64,000 bases of DNA from Bradyrhizobium sp. Ash2021 (GCF_031202265.1 NZ_CP100604.1:2276501-2340500), one strand, 5' to 3'. Numbered from the stretch's first letter, positions 44,834 through 54,827 are shown. The notes: generated from the letters alone by a model not told the origin. Numbers and translations are program-made.

Positions 44834-45579
44834 TGTAGTCTCCTCTTGGCTTTATCGCAGCTGTTCGTCGATCATCCTTTTTTCACAATCGCACTTCATG
44901 AGCTCGTGCGCTTTTCCAACGCATGCAGCTTAGGACGATCGCGATTAGCAACTCAATTGAACGTCAGTATTCGTCCCGTCATCTAAATGGTGTCACGGAA
45001 CGAAAGAATCGTGGGCCACCACTTCGCCTCCATTGTCTCAGCTCGAACTGCATAACGCTTTCGAACTCTAGCCAATCACAGATAGATGGACCGGACCATT
45101 GCACGGATGTCCATCAGTGCCGTAAATTGGCTTGAGGCTGCGATCCTTAAGTTTAGGATTGGGCACCTGCGGACTTGCGCGTTGGGCTCAACGTCTGGCG
45201 CCGATTTACAGAATGCCTATCGGCGCTCAGTTGATCTTGCGGTGGCAATGCAGCGCTGGGTTACAATCGATTTCTTAAATGATGCGAGCTATCGACGTTC
45301 TCCGGACGCTCGGGATTGGGCTAGAAAGAAAGGCCGGCTGCGCTGCCACAAGCGGCAGAGTTGAGGGAGGAAACGCCCAAGGAAGGCGGCGATAGTAGAA
45401 CGCCATCGCACGCCTAGCTAAGGCGATCGCAATCGGCGGCTCAATTGAACGTAGGTAAAGGTCGGGCATCAAAATCGGCATGTGACCGATATCAAAGTGT
45501 CTGATGCGTGGTTTGTTTTAGCAGTATGTTACGCGCGGACGTGTGGCCCTTCTGGTTTATTAGTTAGGCGCTAGTTGAA
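44834..45579. other. No supported gene
   Basis: About 750 bp of lower GC than its surroundings. A 92-codon frame (45086-45364) has no recognisable motif or ribosome-binding site. Confidence 0.35.
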
Positions 45580-45720
45580 ATGCCGTTCGAGCGACGGATG
45601 AAAGGAATGCGCGTATTGTTTGTGGCGACCCTAATACTAGCTTCGCTTGTGGAGGCTTCTGCACAAGAGAAATCCCAAAAGATTGACTCCTGCAGCTATA
45701 CGATCGGGGGGCACATACAC
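45580..45720 (+). pseudogene. Truncated small exported protein
   Basis: MKGMRVLFVATLILASLVEA followed by SAQEKSQKIDSC is a clean signal peptide and start of a mature protein. Coding similarity then ends where transposon-like sequence begins at about 45720, so only the N-terminus survives. Confidence 0.4.
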
Positions 45721-45956
45721 CTTGCACGTCGGAGAGTTTCTCTGCTAACGCGTGCCAGCGCCTTCTGATGGGGAGTCTCGGTCTTGAGGAACGTGATTTG
45801 GTCATCCAGCTTGCTTTCGTCGACGTTGACGTTCCACGACCGAGGCCTGCCATCGCGTCCGTCGTTGAAAGGTCGAGAACGCCCGGCATTCGTTCAGCGG
45901 TTCGATCGGGGTGGCGAACGAAAGTTCTGACCGCCCGGCGCCGTTGTAAATGTCGC

Positions 45957-46284
45957 TTACGTCTGTATCGCCTGCAGCAGTGGTCGGCACCCCAGAATCG
46001 CTATTGCACGTTTCATGTTGTAGGCGAGCACATTGAGCGCCATCTCGGTCGCTGCCTTGTGTCGTCCCCGCATCAGGAAGTGCGTCGCACCCACCCAGTC
46101 CTTTATGGTTCTGAACGGATGCTCCGCAGTCGGCCGGTGCAAAGTCATCTTGCCGGGGTCTTGGTCGAGCCGCTGCTGAACCGTTTTGAGCGCAGCTTCG
46201 TGCTCCCAACGCGCGATACGCCGTTCGCGGCCCGTCGTGCACAGAGCTTTGAGCTCGCAGGTTTGGCAAGCGTCCCGGCCCTCA
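45957..46284 (-). mobile_element. IS1182/IS5-type transposase C-terminal remnant
   Basis: Minus strand: ACQTCELKALCTTGRERRIA, then RPTAEHPFRTIKDWVGATHF followed by LMRGRHKAATEMALNVLAYN followed by MKRAIAILG. The VEHPFGTIK...GATHFL...EMALHVLAYN pattern is that of IS1182-like transposases. It abuts the bioB fragment. Confidence 0.65.
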
Positions 46285-46610
46285 CATCGCGGACAGACCC
46301 AGCCGATCGAACAGCTTGGGGTCGACTTCGGCTTCCGGGTTGCCGGCGGTCAACAGGGTATCGCCGACGAAGATCGAGTTCGCGCCGGCGAAGAAGCATA
46401 GCGCCTGCATTTCATCGGTCGTTGCCGAGCGGCCTGCCGACAGCCGAACAAACGATTTCGGCATCATGATGCGCGCGAGCCCAACGATGCGCACGAATTC
46501 GAACGCCTCGATCCGAGCCGACTGCGCCAGCGGCGTACCGGCAATCGAGATCAGCATGTTGATCGGGACGCTTTCCGGCGGCTCGCTCAAGAGGACGATC
46601 ACGCCGCCCG
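46282..46610 (-). pseudogene. bioB: Biotin synthase C-terminal fragment
   Basis: [40 protein letters not shown] followed by [20 protein letters not shown] followed by [20 protein letters not shown] form the C-terminal half of the radical-SAM biotin synthase. The CxxxCxxC cluster motif is absent. The 5' end joins a short repeat shared with 53600-53680 ([17 protein letters not shown]). Confidence 0.75.
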
Positions 46611-46670
46611 ATGCTGGCAAGCACTCCATAAAACCGTCACGGGTCAGCCCGGTTAGACGCACAGTGCCGG
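46590..46670. repeat. Dispersed repeat, copy fused to bioB remnant
   Basis: About 75 bp resembling 53600-53680 in the same orientation: GATGCTGGCAAGCACTCC and GGTCAGCCCGGTTAGA are shared. Nature unknown. Confidence 0.5.
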
Positions 46671-46891
46671 GAGTCCAGATTCCGTGTCCACGAATCCGCG
46701 GCCTGGCTTTCTGCTTTGAAGGGCAATCCGCCCACGCATCAATACCGACCTGAGGACGCAAGAAAATATCAGGCGCAACACCGATTCAAAACCCAGGAAT
46801 TGTGCGACAAATCCCTTGCGCAAGATCAAGGTGCAGGCCACCAAGTCTTCTGATGCTTACGTGATAAAGTTGCGGTGTAAAGGAAAGCGGC

Positions 46892-47350
46892 ATGGAACAG
46901 TCCCCCCAGATCGGCGACAGGATCACCGACAAATCAGCACCGCCCGATGACAACACTGTCCGCGACTGGATCGGGCCGAAGGCGTTCGGGCATTGGGCCG
47001 AACTGCGGAACTGGATCGAGGCATACTACCCCGGTGTTTTCGCGCCGGATTGGCTCTATCGTGGCAAGAAGCGCGGTTGGTCCCTGCGTTATAAGAAGTC
47101 CAAGGCATTCTGCACATTCCTGCCGGAATACAGGCTGTTTTCGGTCGAGGTGGTCTTGGGGGGAGCAGAGCGAGAGAAGTTTGAGGCGCGGCGTTATGGG
47201 TGGCGCTCGCAACTGGTCAAGCTCTACGATGAAGCCCGAACATACCCTGACGGGAAATGGCTGAAAGTTGCTATCTCATCCGCAGATGATCGGCATGATG
47301 TGACGGAGCTTTTGAGTATGAAGCGCCCTCCTCCACGGTCACGCGGTTGA
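46892..47350 (+). CDS. DUF3788 family protein
   Basis: 152 residues: WAELRNWIEAYYPGVFAPDW, GKKRGWSLRYKKSKAFCTFL followed by PEYRLFSVEVVLGGAERE and YPDGKWLKVAISSADDRHDV. This is the DUF3788 pattern, full length, with AAAGGAAAG before the ATG. Function unknown; related to small proteins that sense or modify nucleotides only by speculation, so I assign none. Confidence 0.75.
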   Translation: MEQSPQIGDRITDKSAPPDDNTVRDWIGPKAFGHWAELRNWIEAYYPGVFAPDWLYRGKKRGWSLRYKKSKAFCTFLPEYRLFSVEVVLGGAEREKFEARRYGWRSQLVKLYDEARTYPDGKWLKVAISSADDRHDVTELLSMKRPPPRSRG

Positions 47351-47540
47351 ATGTCGCGGAAATCCTGACTTTCGGGCGGTGCAAAAGTCTGTGAATCACT
47401 ACGTCGCAAACCTCAGGAGTTTTGCGACAGTGGCATTTTCTTGGGGTGTGCATGACTGACAATGCTTGGATTAGCCTCGTAACGACAAACTACGAGATCG
47501 GCAACAAGCAGGGTCTTCGCGCAAAGTCTTTCGACCAAGT

Positions 47541-47834
47541 TTGGAATCCGGCGACTCTCAAAATTCCAATACCGAGATTCCTCAACCGGCCGGCGCGCTT
47601 CATTCGATTGCAAACGACAGCGCTTGCACCGCCGGCGCGAAGGCTGGGCTGGGTATCGTCGCCTCAAGCCTCATCAGTGCGAAGGCTGAGTTGGAAAGCG
47701 GTGAGCTCACTCGTATTCTGTCTGACTGGGACTTCGGCTCGATGGAAGTCAATGCGTTGTTCGTGAGCGGAAAGACCATTAAGCCCGCTGCGCGCGCGTT
47801 CACGGATTTCTTCATCGGGGAGCTTCGACGCTGA
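47541..47834 (+). pseudogene. LysR-type regulator C-terminal fragment
   Basis: AKAGLGIVASSLISAKAELE followed by SGELTRILSDWDFGSMEVNA and AARAFTDFFIGEL matches the end of a LysR effector domain (AGLGIVxLPxxxxxxxLxSGxLVxxLPxW). No helix-turn-helix is upstream; an overlapping frame from 47452 is not homologous. Confidence 0.55.
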
Positions 47835-48084
47835 CTTCACGGAGCATTCCTACCGGTTATCGATATGATAGCTTTACCCGAGTGGTCGCCGAATTTAATT
47901 ACCGAACGCACTGACTGGGTAGATGCGGCGCTGAGATCTCCCATGAATTCCAAAACTTACTTTGCGCTGCTATGGACCGACGCGCGCGTACAGGCTGGTT
48001 GGATCAATAACTCGGACGATGTGGCGTCGTCTCAACGCGATTGATTGGAAATATGATAGACTGCGTGACGCGTCCGCCGTACGG

Positions 48085-48648
48085 ATGAGGAGCAGGACCA
48101 TCAAATCCGTAGAACCGGAACTCGACAGCATCGAGCCCACTGATCGTGAACTGCTCGGCGAATTGCGGCGGCTGCGCCGCTCATTGCGCCTTCGTCCGAC
48201 TGACACGTGCGATCCGATGGAGTCGCTCTCAGTCGGCCAGCGTGTGGCAGACAAGGTCGCAGGCGTCATGGGCTCCTGGAAGTTTATCATCGTCCAGACC
48301 GTCCTCCTCGTTGCGTGGGTTTCGATCAATTTCGTCGCCGCGGCGAGGAGTTGGGACCCGTTTCCATTCATCCTGTTGAACCTCGCCCTCTCGGTTCAGG
48401 CTGGCTATGCAGCGCCGATCCTCATGATGAGTCAGAACAGGCAGCAAGATATCGATCGAAGAGCGGCGGACAACGATTATAGGGTCAACGTCAAGGCCGA
48501 ACTAGAAATCGAGCTCTTGCACGAAAAGATTGATGAACTTCGAACGCGGGAGGTCCTTGGACTGACCGAGGCCGTCAAATGTCTGACTGATCTACTTCTG
48601 CAAACGAGGCAGTCTGGTCGAGCGGACTTTGTCGGCCCCGTTGAATAA
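48085..48648 (+). CDS. DUF1003 membrane protein
   Basis: 187 residues from ATG 48085. SVGQRVADKVAGVMGSWKFI followed by IVQTVLLVAWVSINFV and DPFPFILLNLALSVQAGYAA followed by PILMMSQNRQQDIDRRAA are the two-helix core of DUF1003. A charged coiled tail follows. The upstream frame extension to 47962 is unlikely. Function unknown. Confidence 0.8.
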   Translation: MRSRTIKSVEPELDSIEPTDRELLGELRRLRRSLRLRPTDTCDPMESLSVGQRVADKVAGVMGSWKFIIVQTVLLVAWVSINFVAAARSWDPFPFILLNLALSVQAGYAAPILMMSQNRQQDIDRRAADNDYRVNVKAELEIELLHEKIDELRTREVLGLTEAVKCLTDLLLQTRQSGRADFVGPVE

Positions 48649-49045
48649 GAGGTTTCCGCTCCCTAACCCGGCATTTCGAACTGTCGTAATCACCGAGCCG
48701 CGTTTTTGACGCGCACTATCAGGCGCGTCGAGATGCAGCCAACCTAATCTAGGGAATGGAACCTAATCCTCCCTGAAAAGTTCCGTCGCAATTTGGCGAA
48801 TATGGCCGCCGCATCAGTCGGTGGCTTCTTTCAATCGCCAACGCGCCGGACGCGCCTCGCCAACGATCAAGACGGCGTTGCCATCGTGGCTCTTGAGGCT
48901 GTGTTGGATGCCGAGCGCGATGCGCGGCCTGTTTTGGAATTTTGCAAATAGCCAAAAGAAGCGGCCCCAGTACGCAGGCATGCGCGCTGGAGCCTTTGGT
49001 CTGCGCAGAGTGAAGCACAAGCCTGGGTGCTGAAAAATCTTGCTT
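48649..49045. other. No supported gene
   Basis: About 400 bp between DUF1003 and the truncated binding protein. One plus-strand stretch (DGVAIVALEAVLDAERDARP) looks like old coding sequence that I cannot place. Confidence 0.3.
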
Positions 49046-49588
49046 CTAGCTGGTCGAGACTTGCCGGCCAAATCGACCGATCGGGTTCGTTAGATAAGCA
49101 ATCGTGCTCGACGCTGGCACGATTTCATGCATGAGTGCGATATTGGCGCTTAGAGTTGCGTTGAACAAATTCATGCCGGTAATATTGCCTCCGGGATGGC
49201 TAAGGCTCTCCACCAAACCGAGTCCGACCGGATCATCGGCTGCTGAGAAAATGATTGGAATGGTTGTTGTGGCTTTTTTTGCCGCGAGTGCAGATGGCGG
49301 CCCCCCGGCAGAAAGAATCGCAGCAACATGCAGGCTCACGAGTTCGGCCGCTAATGCAGGTAGACGGTCATATCTGCCTTCTGCCCAGCGGTATTCGATC
49401 GAAACGTTTTGCCCGACGATATATCCGCCATCGGCGAGGCCCTGACGGAAGGCTGCGGCTACTGCTTCCGACTCTCCCGACGACCGGCTGCTTAGAAAAC
49501 CTATTGCAGGCATCGTGGTCTGCTGGGCCTGCGAAGCTATGGGCAGGATGGTCAATCCCGACCCGATTATGAAGTCCCGCCGCCTCAT
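49046..49588 (-). pseudogene. ABC transporter substrate-binding protein, C-terminally truncated
   Basis: Start MRRRDFIIGSGLTILPIASQ with a twin-Arg-like signal, then MPAIGFLSSRSSGESEAVAA followed by FRQGLADGGYIVGQNVSIEY and LSHPGGNITGMN, a TrpX-like (ABC_sub_bind) family very common in Bradyrhizobium. The family is about 330 residues; here similarity ends at about residue 170 and the frame closes with foreign sequence. No permease or ATPase gene is adjacent. Confidence 0.65.
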
Positions 49589-49761
49589 CAATTCCCCCTG
49601 ATATCCGAGGAAGGCCATTGTACAGGCAACCCGAGCAACGCCAGATATGCCGCAAAAAGGGGCGATGTTCGCAATGGGTCGGTCATCAACGGACCTCACG
49701 GCTCGAAAATGCGACTTCCGCTTTGCCCCGCGGTGCTCCTGTGGGAAGCCTTAGGAGTTCG

Positions 49762-50685
49762 TCAGGGAGGACTACCGGCTACTCTTTGTCCGGGCGGGCC
49801 CGCTGTGCTCATGCCGCCCGCCCGTCCCGACGCTCGAACCGACTTGGTTGATTTAGCTGGCTCTGGATTAGTCTCGGTTGTAACCGCGCTGCTCACGAAG
49901 CGAGCCTGCACCGAATTTGGCGTCAGCTTGACCACCGCCGCGTACGGGCTGCCCAGCTGAGCAATTTTATCGGTGGTGGCGAGATTGGTCAGTCGCAATT
50001 CCTCCCGAGACAGTTCATGAAGGTCTGCCCATGGCGGCACGTTCAGCGATAGTGCCAACAGGTCACCCGTGCCGCCCATGTCGAAGGTGTATTTGGCGAG
50101 ACGTCCAATATCGCGCTCTACGGTCATGAGATCATCTGCGCTGTAGCTCGCGGCCCGAGCATTGTCAGCGCGGTCGTCCATCCAGATCTGATGCACGCGG
50201 ACATGCGCTTGTTCAGGCACGTAACGCGACTTGCCCGACAGCAGCAGAAAAACGCACATGGATTCGCAGTAGGCCTCCGGCGACACGTGGGCGCGCTCGC
50301 CATGTGCGCTGGGGGTAAGCACGCTCACCCCGACGGTCGTGAACATTTCGAGCGCCCGGAACCGCCGTCCGAGCGCGATCGCGTCGTTGACCGAGCCGCC
50401 GCCGGAATCCAGCACGACGGTTTCGCCCTCGAGTTGATGATCGCGCGCGAAAGCATCGAAATCGCTTGGGGTCTCGGCGGTCACGATGCCGACTGCGCTG
50501 GTCCAGCCTCGGCAATTCGGCTGGCAAGCGACCCAGCTGAACTTCATCGGCAATTGGCGTTCTTCGAGGGCGGCGCCGGCACACGCCGAGCGGCCCGGCA
50601 TGGCCACAAGGCCGAGCAATGCGATGCAACAGGTGGCGACGCTGAGCAACATCCAAGCTCGGGTGGTCGCTCGGCGAGCGAGCAT
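49762..50685 (-). CDS. Exported ClpP/crotonase-fold serine protease-like protein
   Basis: 307 residues: signal peptide (about 12-36), paired Cys (VACQPNCRGWTSAVG), then ETVVLDSGGGSVNDAIALGR followed by RFR (oxyanion loop) and YCESMCVFLLLSGKSRYVPE followed by QAHVRVHQIWM, the order of the COG3904-type periplasmic relatives of ClpP. The Ser in ESMC and His in RVHQI are catalytic candidates. The C-terminal 60 residues are low-complexity. ATG 50685 lies 20 bp after the next gene upstream (50706), so they may be one transcript. Confidence 0.65.
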   Translation of the reverse strand: MLARRATTRAWMLLSVATCCIALLGLVAMPGRSACAGAALEERQLPMKFSWVACQPNCRGWTSAVGIVTAETPSDFDAFARDHQLEGETVVLDSGGGSVNDAIALGRRFRALEMFTTVGVSVLTPSAHGERAHVSPEAYCESMCVFLLLSGKSRYVPEQAHVRVHQIWMDDRADNARAASYSADDLMTVERDIGRLAKYTFDMGGTGDLLALSLNVPPWADLHELSREELRLTNLATTDKIAQLGSPYAAVVKLTPNSVQARFVSSAVTTETNPEPAKSTKSVRASGRAGGMSTAGPPGQRVAGSPP

Positions 50686-50705
50686 GAATCTCTTTCCTTG
50701 GCTGG

Positions 50706-50978
50706 CTATCGGGTGGAATGAGCCGCGTCACAACGGCTTGCGTACACTGGCGACATCTGGCGCTGCCGGGTCGTCGGTACAGATCCAGAATCGAATCTTA
50801 GCCGGGACTGCTGCTTGGCGCGCCATTTCGGGCCGGGGCCACGCATGCAGTGCAGCCCGGGTCGGTAGCTGTCGCGCACGTCCATGATCAGGTTGTGAAT
50901 GACCCTGGCGAAGTCGGAGACAAACTCAGCCGTCCTACGAGCAAAACCCGAAAATGCAGTTGCACCCATTGTTGTCAT
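50706..50978 (-). CDS. Small RPxxHYMRGP-type protein
   Basis: 90 residues from ATG 50978, which has a strong AGGAGGGG upstream. MTTMGATAFSGFARRTAEFV, an amphipathic helix, then MDVRDSYRPGLHCMRGPGPK and WRAK, a motif also seen in a remnant at 2413-2560. The C-terminal 35 residues are less convincing and may be reading past the family end. The upstream frame to 51275 has no support. Function unknown. Confidence 0.5.
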   Translation of the reverse strand: MTTMGATAFSGFARRTAEFVSDFARVIHNLIMDVRDSYRPGLHCMRGPGPKWRAKQQSRLRFDSGSVPTTRQRQMSPVYASRCDAAHSTR

Positions 50979-51278
50979 TGATGAACCCCTCCTATTTCTC
51001 TTACCGCTCAACACATCGGCCGTTATACCCAACCGTAGCCTCCGAGAGATGGGCCAAACCATTGCACAGAGGTTGATCCTCACCAGACCTTTCGCTGAGA
51101 AGAGCACACCAAGGTTTAGGCCCTGCCCACGAGGGCCTTGCGAATGATGGGAAGGTCGCACCTCCTCATGGCGCGGTATCGCTTTCAGCAGCTGGCAACC
51201 AACTGGCTCAAATTTTCGAGATGCGAAATGCCAAGACGACACAGCGGATCGGATTGGGACCACCTCACGCTCCACTCG

Positions 51279-51815
51279 CCCGCGCAGATGAGGTTAGTAG
51301 GCGGGTTTGCTGCGGGCATAATTCCGCTTGTGAAGGCCGACTTGACCGCTCGCGTTGAAGGGGTCGCGGTAATAAGGGAAGTCTGGGCGAGTACCGACCG
51401 CGTTGGGCACGACACCGTCGCGCACGCCCGTGTTCGTCGCCACCGACAGCATGGCGTCGGATGCAACCGAAGGCCCCGTGTCCAACGCCTCACGTTCCGC
51501 TCCGGAGGCCTGCCTCGTCGGTTCTTCTGGTACGCCCACGCCGAATATCGGCTGCCGTGAGCTTGAGCTTCGATGCCCGCGCGCCTTTGGAGGGGCGCGC
51601 GATGAACTAAAGGGGCTCGCAGCGGGGTGCGGATAAATGGACGGTAATGATTTGGGCCTGTGCGGCGCTGATGCTTCGCGCCGGTCCCCGTCAGAGGTGA
51701 GGTTTATTTCATGACGAAAGTAGTTGCTGGCAATGAACGCGTTCTAAGCTGTTTGCCGCCGTGGTGGTGGCCGCGTTCGCCCTTGGCCGCGAGCCAGCGC
51801 CGGCCGCCGCCATCG
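51279..51815. other. No supported gene
   Basis: About 540 bp. A minus-strand frame at 51294-51539 (DGVVPNAVGTRPDFPYYRDP) may be a remnant, and a 140-codon plus frame at 51138-51560 overlaps it. Neither shows a family that I can defend. Confidence 0.35.
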
Positions 51816-51816
51816 C

Positions 51817-52842
51817 CTAGCTGATCCGAACACCGCACATACCCGCGATGATCGCGGCTGAGATAGCGGCGCTTATAGCGACGCCCGCGCCCCAAAGGCG
51901 ATTTGCGGCGCGTCGATCGACGCCGTGCGCGATCAGCACCACCCGCAATCCCGAGGCAAGGTGGCTTAGGACAAAAAACACACCGAGCGCGTAATGAGGC
52001 AACAGACGGATATTCCATGCGTCATGAATGAGCCCGGTCGGGGCTCCGATCGCGAAATTCCAATCGGTCGGTATACCGAGAAAGATTCGAGCGTAGATGA
52101 AAACCGAATTCATGTGCCCGAGGATGTACAGCGAGAGGTAGGCCCCCGAGGCGACCTGAAATGTCCGATGGAAGCCCCGGGGGGCGGCACTCCAACGCCA
52201 TGCCAGAAACAGGCCGGTGCAGATCTGGAAAAGCATGGCCGCGACCAACAGCGGTTCACCCACGCCAGAGCGGTAGACAACGCGGCCGATCTTCATGACG
52301 GCCGCATGTGCGTCGGGGCCGATCAACCCAAACAGGTGATTGGCTAGATGGAACGCCACGTATAGGGACAAGAGCACCGCCGTCATTCCGTGGACGATGC
52401 GCCAGCGCCCCACGGTCGGCCGCGTTGCAGCGACGGGATTGCGGGCGTTCTGTGACCAAATCGCGATTGCGAGCCAAAGCACGCACCACACGATTTCGTC
52501 GGGGATAGGGCTGTGAATCAGGGCCTGAACGACGCCAAGAAAAACATAGAGCGTTGGGGCCGCCACGCCGGCATAGGCGAGCCGCCGCGCCCCTGGATCG
52601 GCGTCGGGTCGGCAAGCGAGCGCGAGCGCGACAAACGGCACGACGAACGCCACGGCCAGGATCAAGGTCGCACCGACAATTGCGAGGGGCGAAGGCGTTG
52701 TGGCCTGCGTGCCGACGACGGCATGAAAGGCCCGGAGTAGAAAAGGGTAGCTAATGGCCGCCGTTGCGGGAGCCAGCGCCAAATGGTCGAAGCGCGGCCC
52801 GATCGTGGCGCTTCGGTCCTGCGGCTGAGCAAACGCGTCCAT
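51817..52842 (-). CDS. Polytopic membrane protein resembling SdhC-type cytochrome b
   Basis: 341 residues from ATG 52842 (MDAFAQPQDRSATIGPRFDH). About eight to nine helices. The second half has histidines spaced as in heme b-binding anchors: IVHGMTAVLLSLYVAFHLAN followed by H, LYILGHMNSVFIYAR and LPHYALGVFFVLSHLASGLR. It resembles succinate dehydrogenase/fumarate reductase cytochrome b subunits, but is much longer and no flavoprotein or iron-sulfur subunit is near. A quinone-linked b-type cytochrome is a reasonable inference only. Confidence 0.55.
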   Translation of the reverse strand: MDAFAQPQDRSATIGPRFDHLALAPATAAISYPFLLRAFHAVVGTQATTPSPLAIVGATLILAVAFVVPFVALALACRPDADPGARRLAYAGVAAPTLYVFLGVVQALIHSPIPDEIVWCVLWLAIAIWSQNARNPVAATRPTVGRWRIVHGMTAVLLSLYVAFHLANHLFGLIGPDAHAAVMKIGRVVYRSGVGEPLLVAAMLFQICTGLFLAWRWSAAPRGFHRTFQVASGAYLSLYILGHMNSVFIYARIFLGIPTDWNFAIGAPTGLIHDAWNIRLLPHYALGVFFVLSHLASGLRVVLIAHGVDRRAANRLWGAGVAISAAISAAIIAGMCGVRIS

Positions 52843-53078
52843 TTTAAACCCCTTGAATATCAGCCGCGCGATCCGGCCGCACCGCCCCAAGGCTTGCACC
52901 GTGCAAGCCCTCTACCATCGGCGCTATCAAGAATGATCCCGGCCTAAGCCCCAAGTATATCACCCTCGACGGCCGTCACGGCGAAGATTCCAAGCGTGCG
53001 GCCGAACTCGTCGGCCTCCACAATACCCGCGCGGCTGAGGTAGGCTACGACTAGGGCGAAGGCCGCGCGGGTTCGTGA

Positions 53079-53145
53079 CGGACGGCCGCGGACGAACATC
53101 GGCAACGTCTCGACCCTCGACGACGCCGTCGCCGCCTTCAACCCG
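53079..53145 (+). pseudogene. Zinc-type oxidoreductase C-terminal scrap
   Basis: RTNIGNVSTLDDAVAAFNP matches RTNIGDIATLDDAVAAFNP at the end of the intact oxidoreductase at 58420-59337, on the opposite strand. Only about 20 codons remain. Confidence 0.5.
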
Positions 53146-53539
53146 CTGTGCGCCTGTCTAGTCCCGAACGCGTCGCGACTGGCTCCTCAGGCGCGTTCAA
53201 GACTGACGTCGTGAGCACGACAGCGGCAGCGAGGCCCCAGTAGTACCAGGCGTCGAGCCCAGCGAATTTGAAGGCAAACGGTGCGATGATAAACACCACC
53301 CCGACGGTGCGATCGACCCAAAGGTGCAGCCAGTAGGGAATGATGCGGACGAGCCCGGTGGGATGGTCGGTCAGGGCGGCCAAGAGCAGCGCGGCCACAC
53401 CGACAACAACCGAAAGCCACATCGCGACTGGTTCGCTCTGGCCGAGCTTCAGTACGAACGGCGCTGCGATCAAGACAATCGCGACGGGATAATCGATCAG
53501 GTAGGCGTGGATAGACTTGGTGATGAAGCGGAACGACAT
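53138..53539 (-). CDS. SPW-like four-helix membrane protein
   Basis: 133 residues: MSFRFITKSIHAYLIDYPVA and four hydrophobic helices with DHPTGLVRIIPYWLHLWVDR followed by TVGVVFIIAPFAFKFAGLDA followed by WYY, similar to SPW-repeat proteins. It is the intact paralogue of the N-terminal half of the chimera at 7325-8026. The 5' leader is also shared. Function unknown. Confidence 0.65.
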   Translation of the reverse strand: MSFRFITKSIHAYLIDYPVAIVLIAAPFVLKLGQSEPVAMWLSVVVGVAALLLAALTDHPTGLVRIIPYWLHLWVDRTVGVVFIIAPFAFKFAGLDAWYYWGLAAAVVLTTSVLNAPEEPVATRSGLDRRTAG

Positions 53540-53545
53540 CGGTGA

Positions 53546-54249
53546 CTCCTACGTTGTTGGTTGCTCGACCATGTCCTTGCGACGCGGAGAGTGCATCCAG
53601 GCAAGAGGACGATCACGTCGCCCTATGCTGGCAAGCACTCCGCACAACCATCACAGGTCAGCCCGGTTAGATGCACGGAAAAGCTATGCCGGCACGCCAA
53701 CCGTTGGAAATGCCCGGTCGTTATGGTTTCCATTCCACTCGTCCGGCGCCATGGAAGCGGGCTAGTGCGGCGTTGAGCGTCGACCGCCAGTCCAAGGGCG
53801 GAGTGAACTTCAGGCGCACGACGCGACGGTGCTTCAGTGTCCGGCTGTCGGTCAGGGAAGGCTTGGGAAGATCGCCCGGGCCGTGCCATACGTCGTCCGC
53901 TCACTCCTAGGCACTCCAGACAGGTTCGCGACGGTCGCCGTGCGTTATGCCGAGGGCAGCTGAACGATAAGGGCTTCTCTCAGTAGCGGTCATTGGCAAC
54001 TTTGACTTATTCAGCCCCGACATGAGCCAGTCGCAGGTCGCCCAGGCCAGCCGATGAGACGTAGAGTCCACAAACATGGCAGGTCCAAATCGCACGAGCT
54101 GCGCATCGTGCTGGACGGCCGCGTATCGATGGAGAACGTTCTGTAGCCGCCTACAAAATACCAATTCAAGCGAACGAGTCCAACGTCAAAGCCCAAGAGG
54201 GGGAGCGTAGGCAGTCACCCGAGCTTCGCGGGTGGGCGTGCGCTCGGGG
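53546..54249. repeat. Repeat-containing stretch without a supported gene
   Basis: About 700 bp. 53600-53680 is the second copy of the 75-bp repeat fused to bioB at 46590. A stem CACCCGAGC/GCGGGTG at about 54217-54235 might be a weak terminator. No gene can be supported. Confidence 0.4.
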
Positions 54250-54693
54250 TTAAGCTCTCCTGGTCGCCTCGAACGGGAACCATGTGCGACGTTCCGCCTC
54301 GTCGATCCAGTTTTCGATCAGGCTGGCCGTGGGGACACCGCCATGCTCGTCGCAGACGTTGTGGGTCTGCCGCATGCGCTGGGTGAGCGCCATGTTATCT
54401 CCCTTCGGCTCGGCCAGCATGTCTTCGGGCGTGACGAGCTCGACGCCAACGGCCCGCTTGTTCTCGACGAGGATGCGAACGACGGTCTTGCCGGTAAGAA
54501 GGGTGACGCGGCCCGAGGCGAGGTGCGGACGCAGATAAGCGTCGACCGCGCTGCACCGCCGCTGATTTCCGACCGTTGACTGCACCGGCGAGACGCCGAT
54601 CTGGCTCTCGCCTGTAGCCCGCCCGACAGCACTCGCCGTCACGCCGCTAATTGCGGCACCTCCGAGGCCTGCAAGTAGCTTGCGTCTCAGCAC
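54250..54693 (-). pseudogene. Chimera of GMC oxidoreductase and Dps fragments
   Basis: An open frame of 147 codons made of three parts: an unassigned signal-like start (MLRRKLLAGLGGAAISGVTA), a GMC oxidoreductase block [20 protein letters not shown] followed by TGKTVVRILVENKRAVGVEL, and the C-terminus of a Dps-type ferritin, PKGDNMALTQRMRQTHNVCD followed by EHGGVPTASLIENWIDEAER followed by RTWF. Neither enzyme can be functional from this. Confidence 0.55.
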
Positions 54694-54714
54694 CGAGAAT
54701 CGAACATCGTCGGT

Positions 54715-54825
54715 CTAGCACCGGCGGAGCGAGAGCCTTCCATCCCATCGATTCTGAGCAACTCTTGTTCTGACCCCGTGTTCACAGTTCGTCCAAAGTA
54801 GCGAATCTGCGCATTGTTCTTGAAG
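54715..54825. repeat. Dispersed repeat, copy 2
   Basis: Near-identical to 8340-8455 in the same orientation. It ends three bases before the cupin stop codon. Confidence 0.55.
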
Positions 54826-54827
54826 GT

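Noticed and set aside
45086..45364. 92-codon plus-strand gene
   Set aside because: Lower GC, no ribosome-binding site and no recognised similarity.
51294..51539. DUF4331-like fragment (DGVVPNAVG...DFPYYRDP)
   Set aside because: The resemblance is limited to a few residues; not enough to call.
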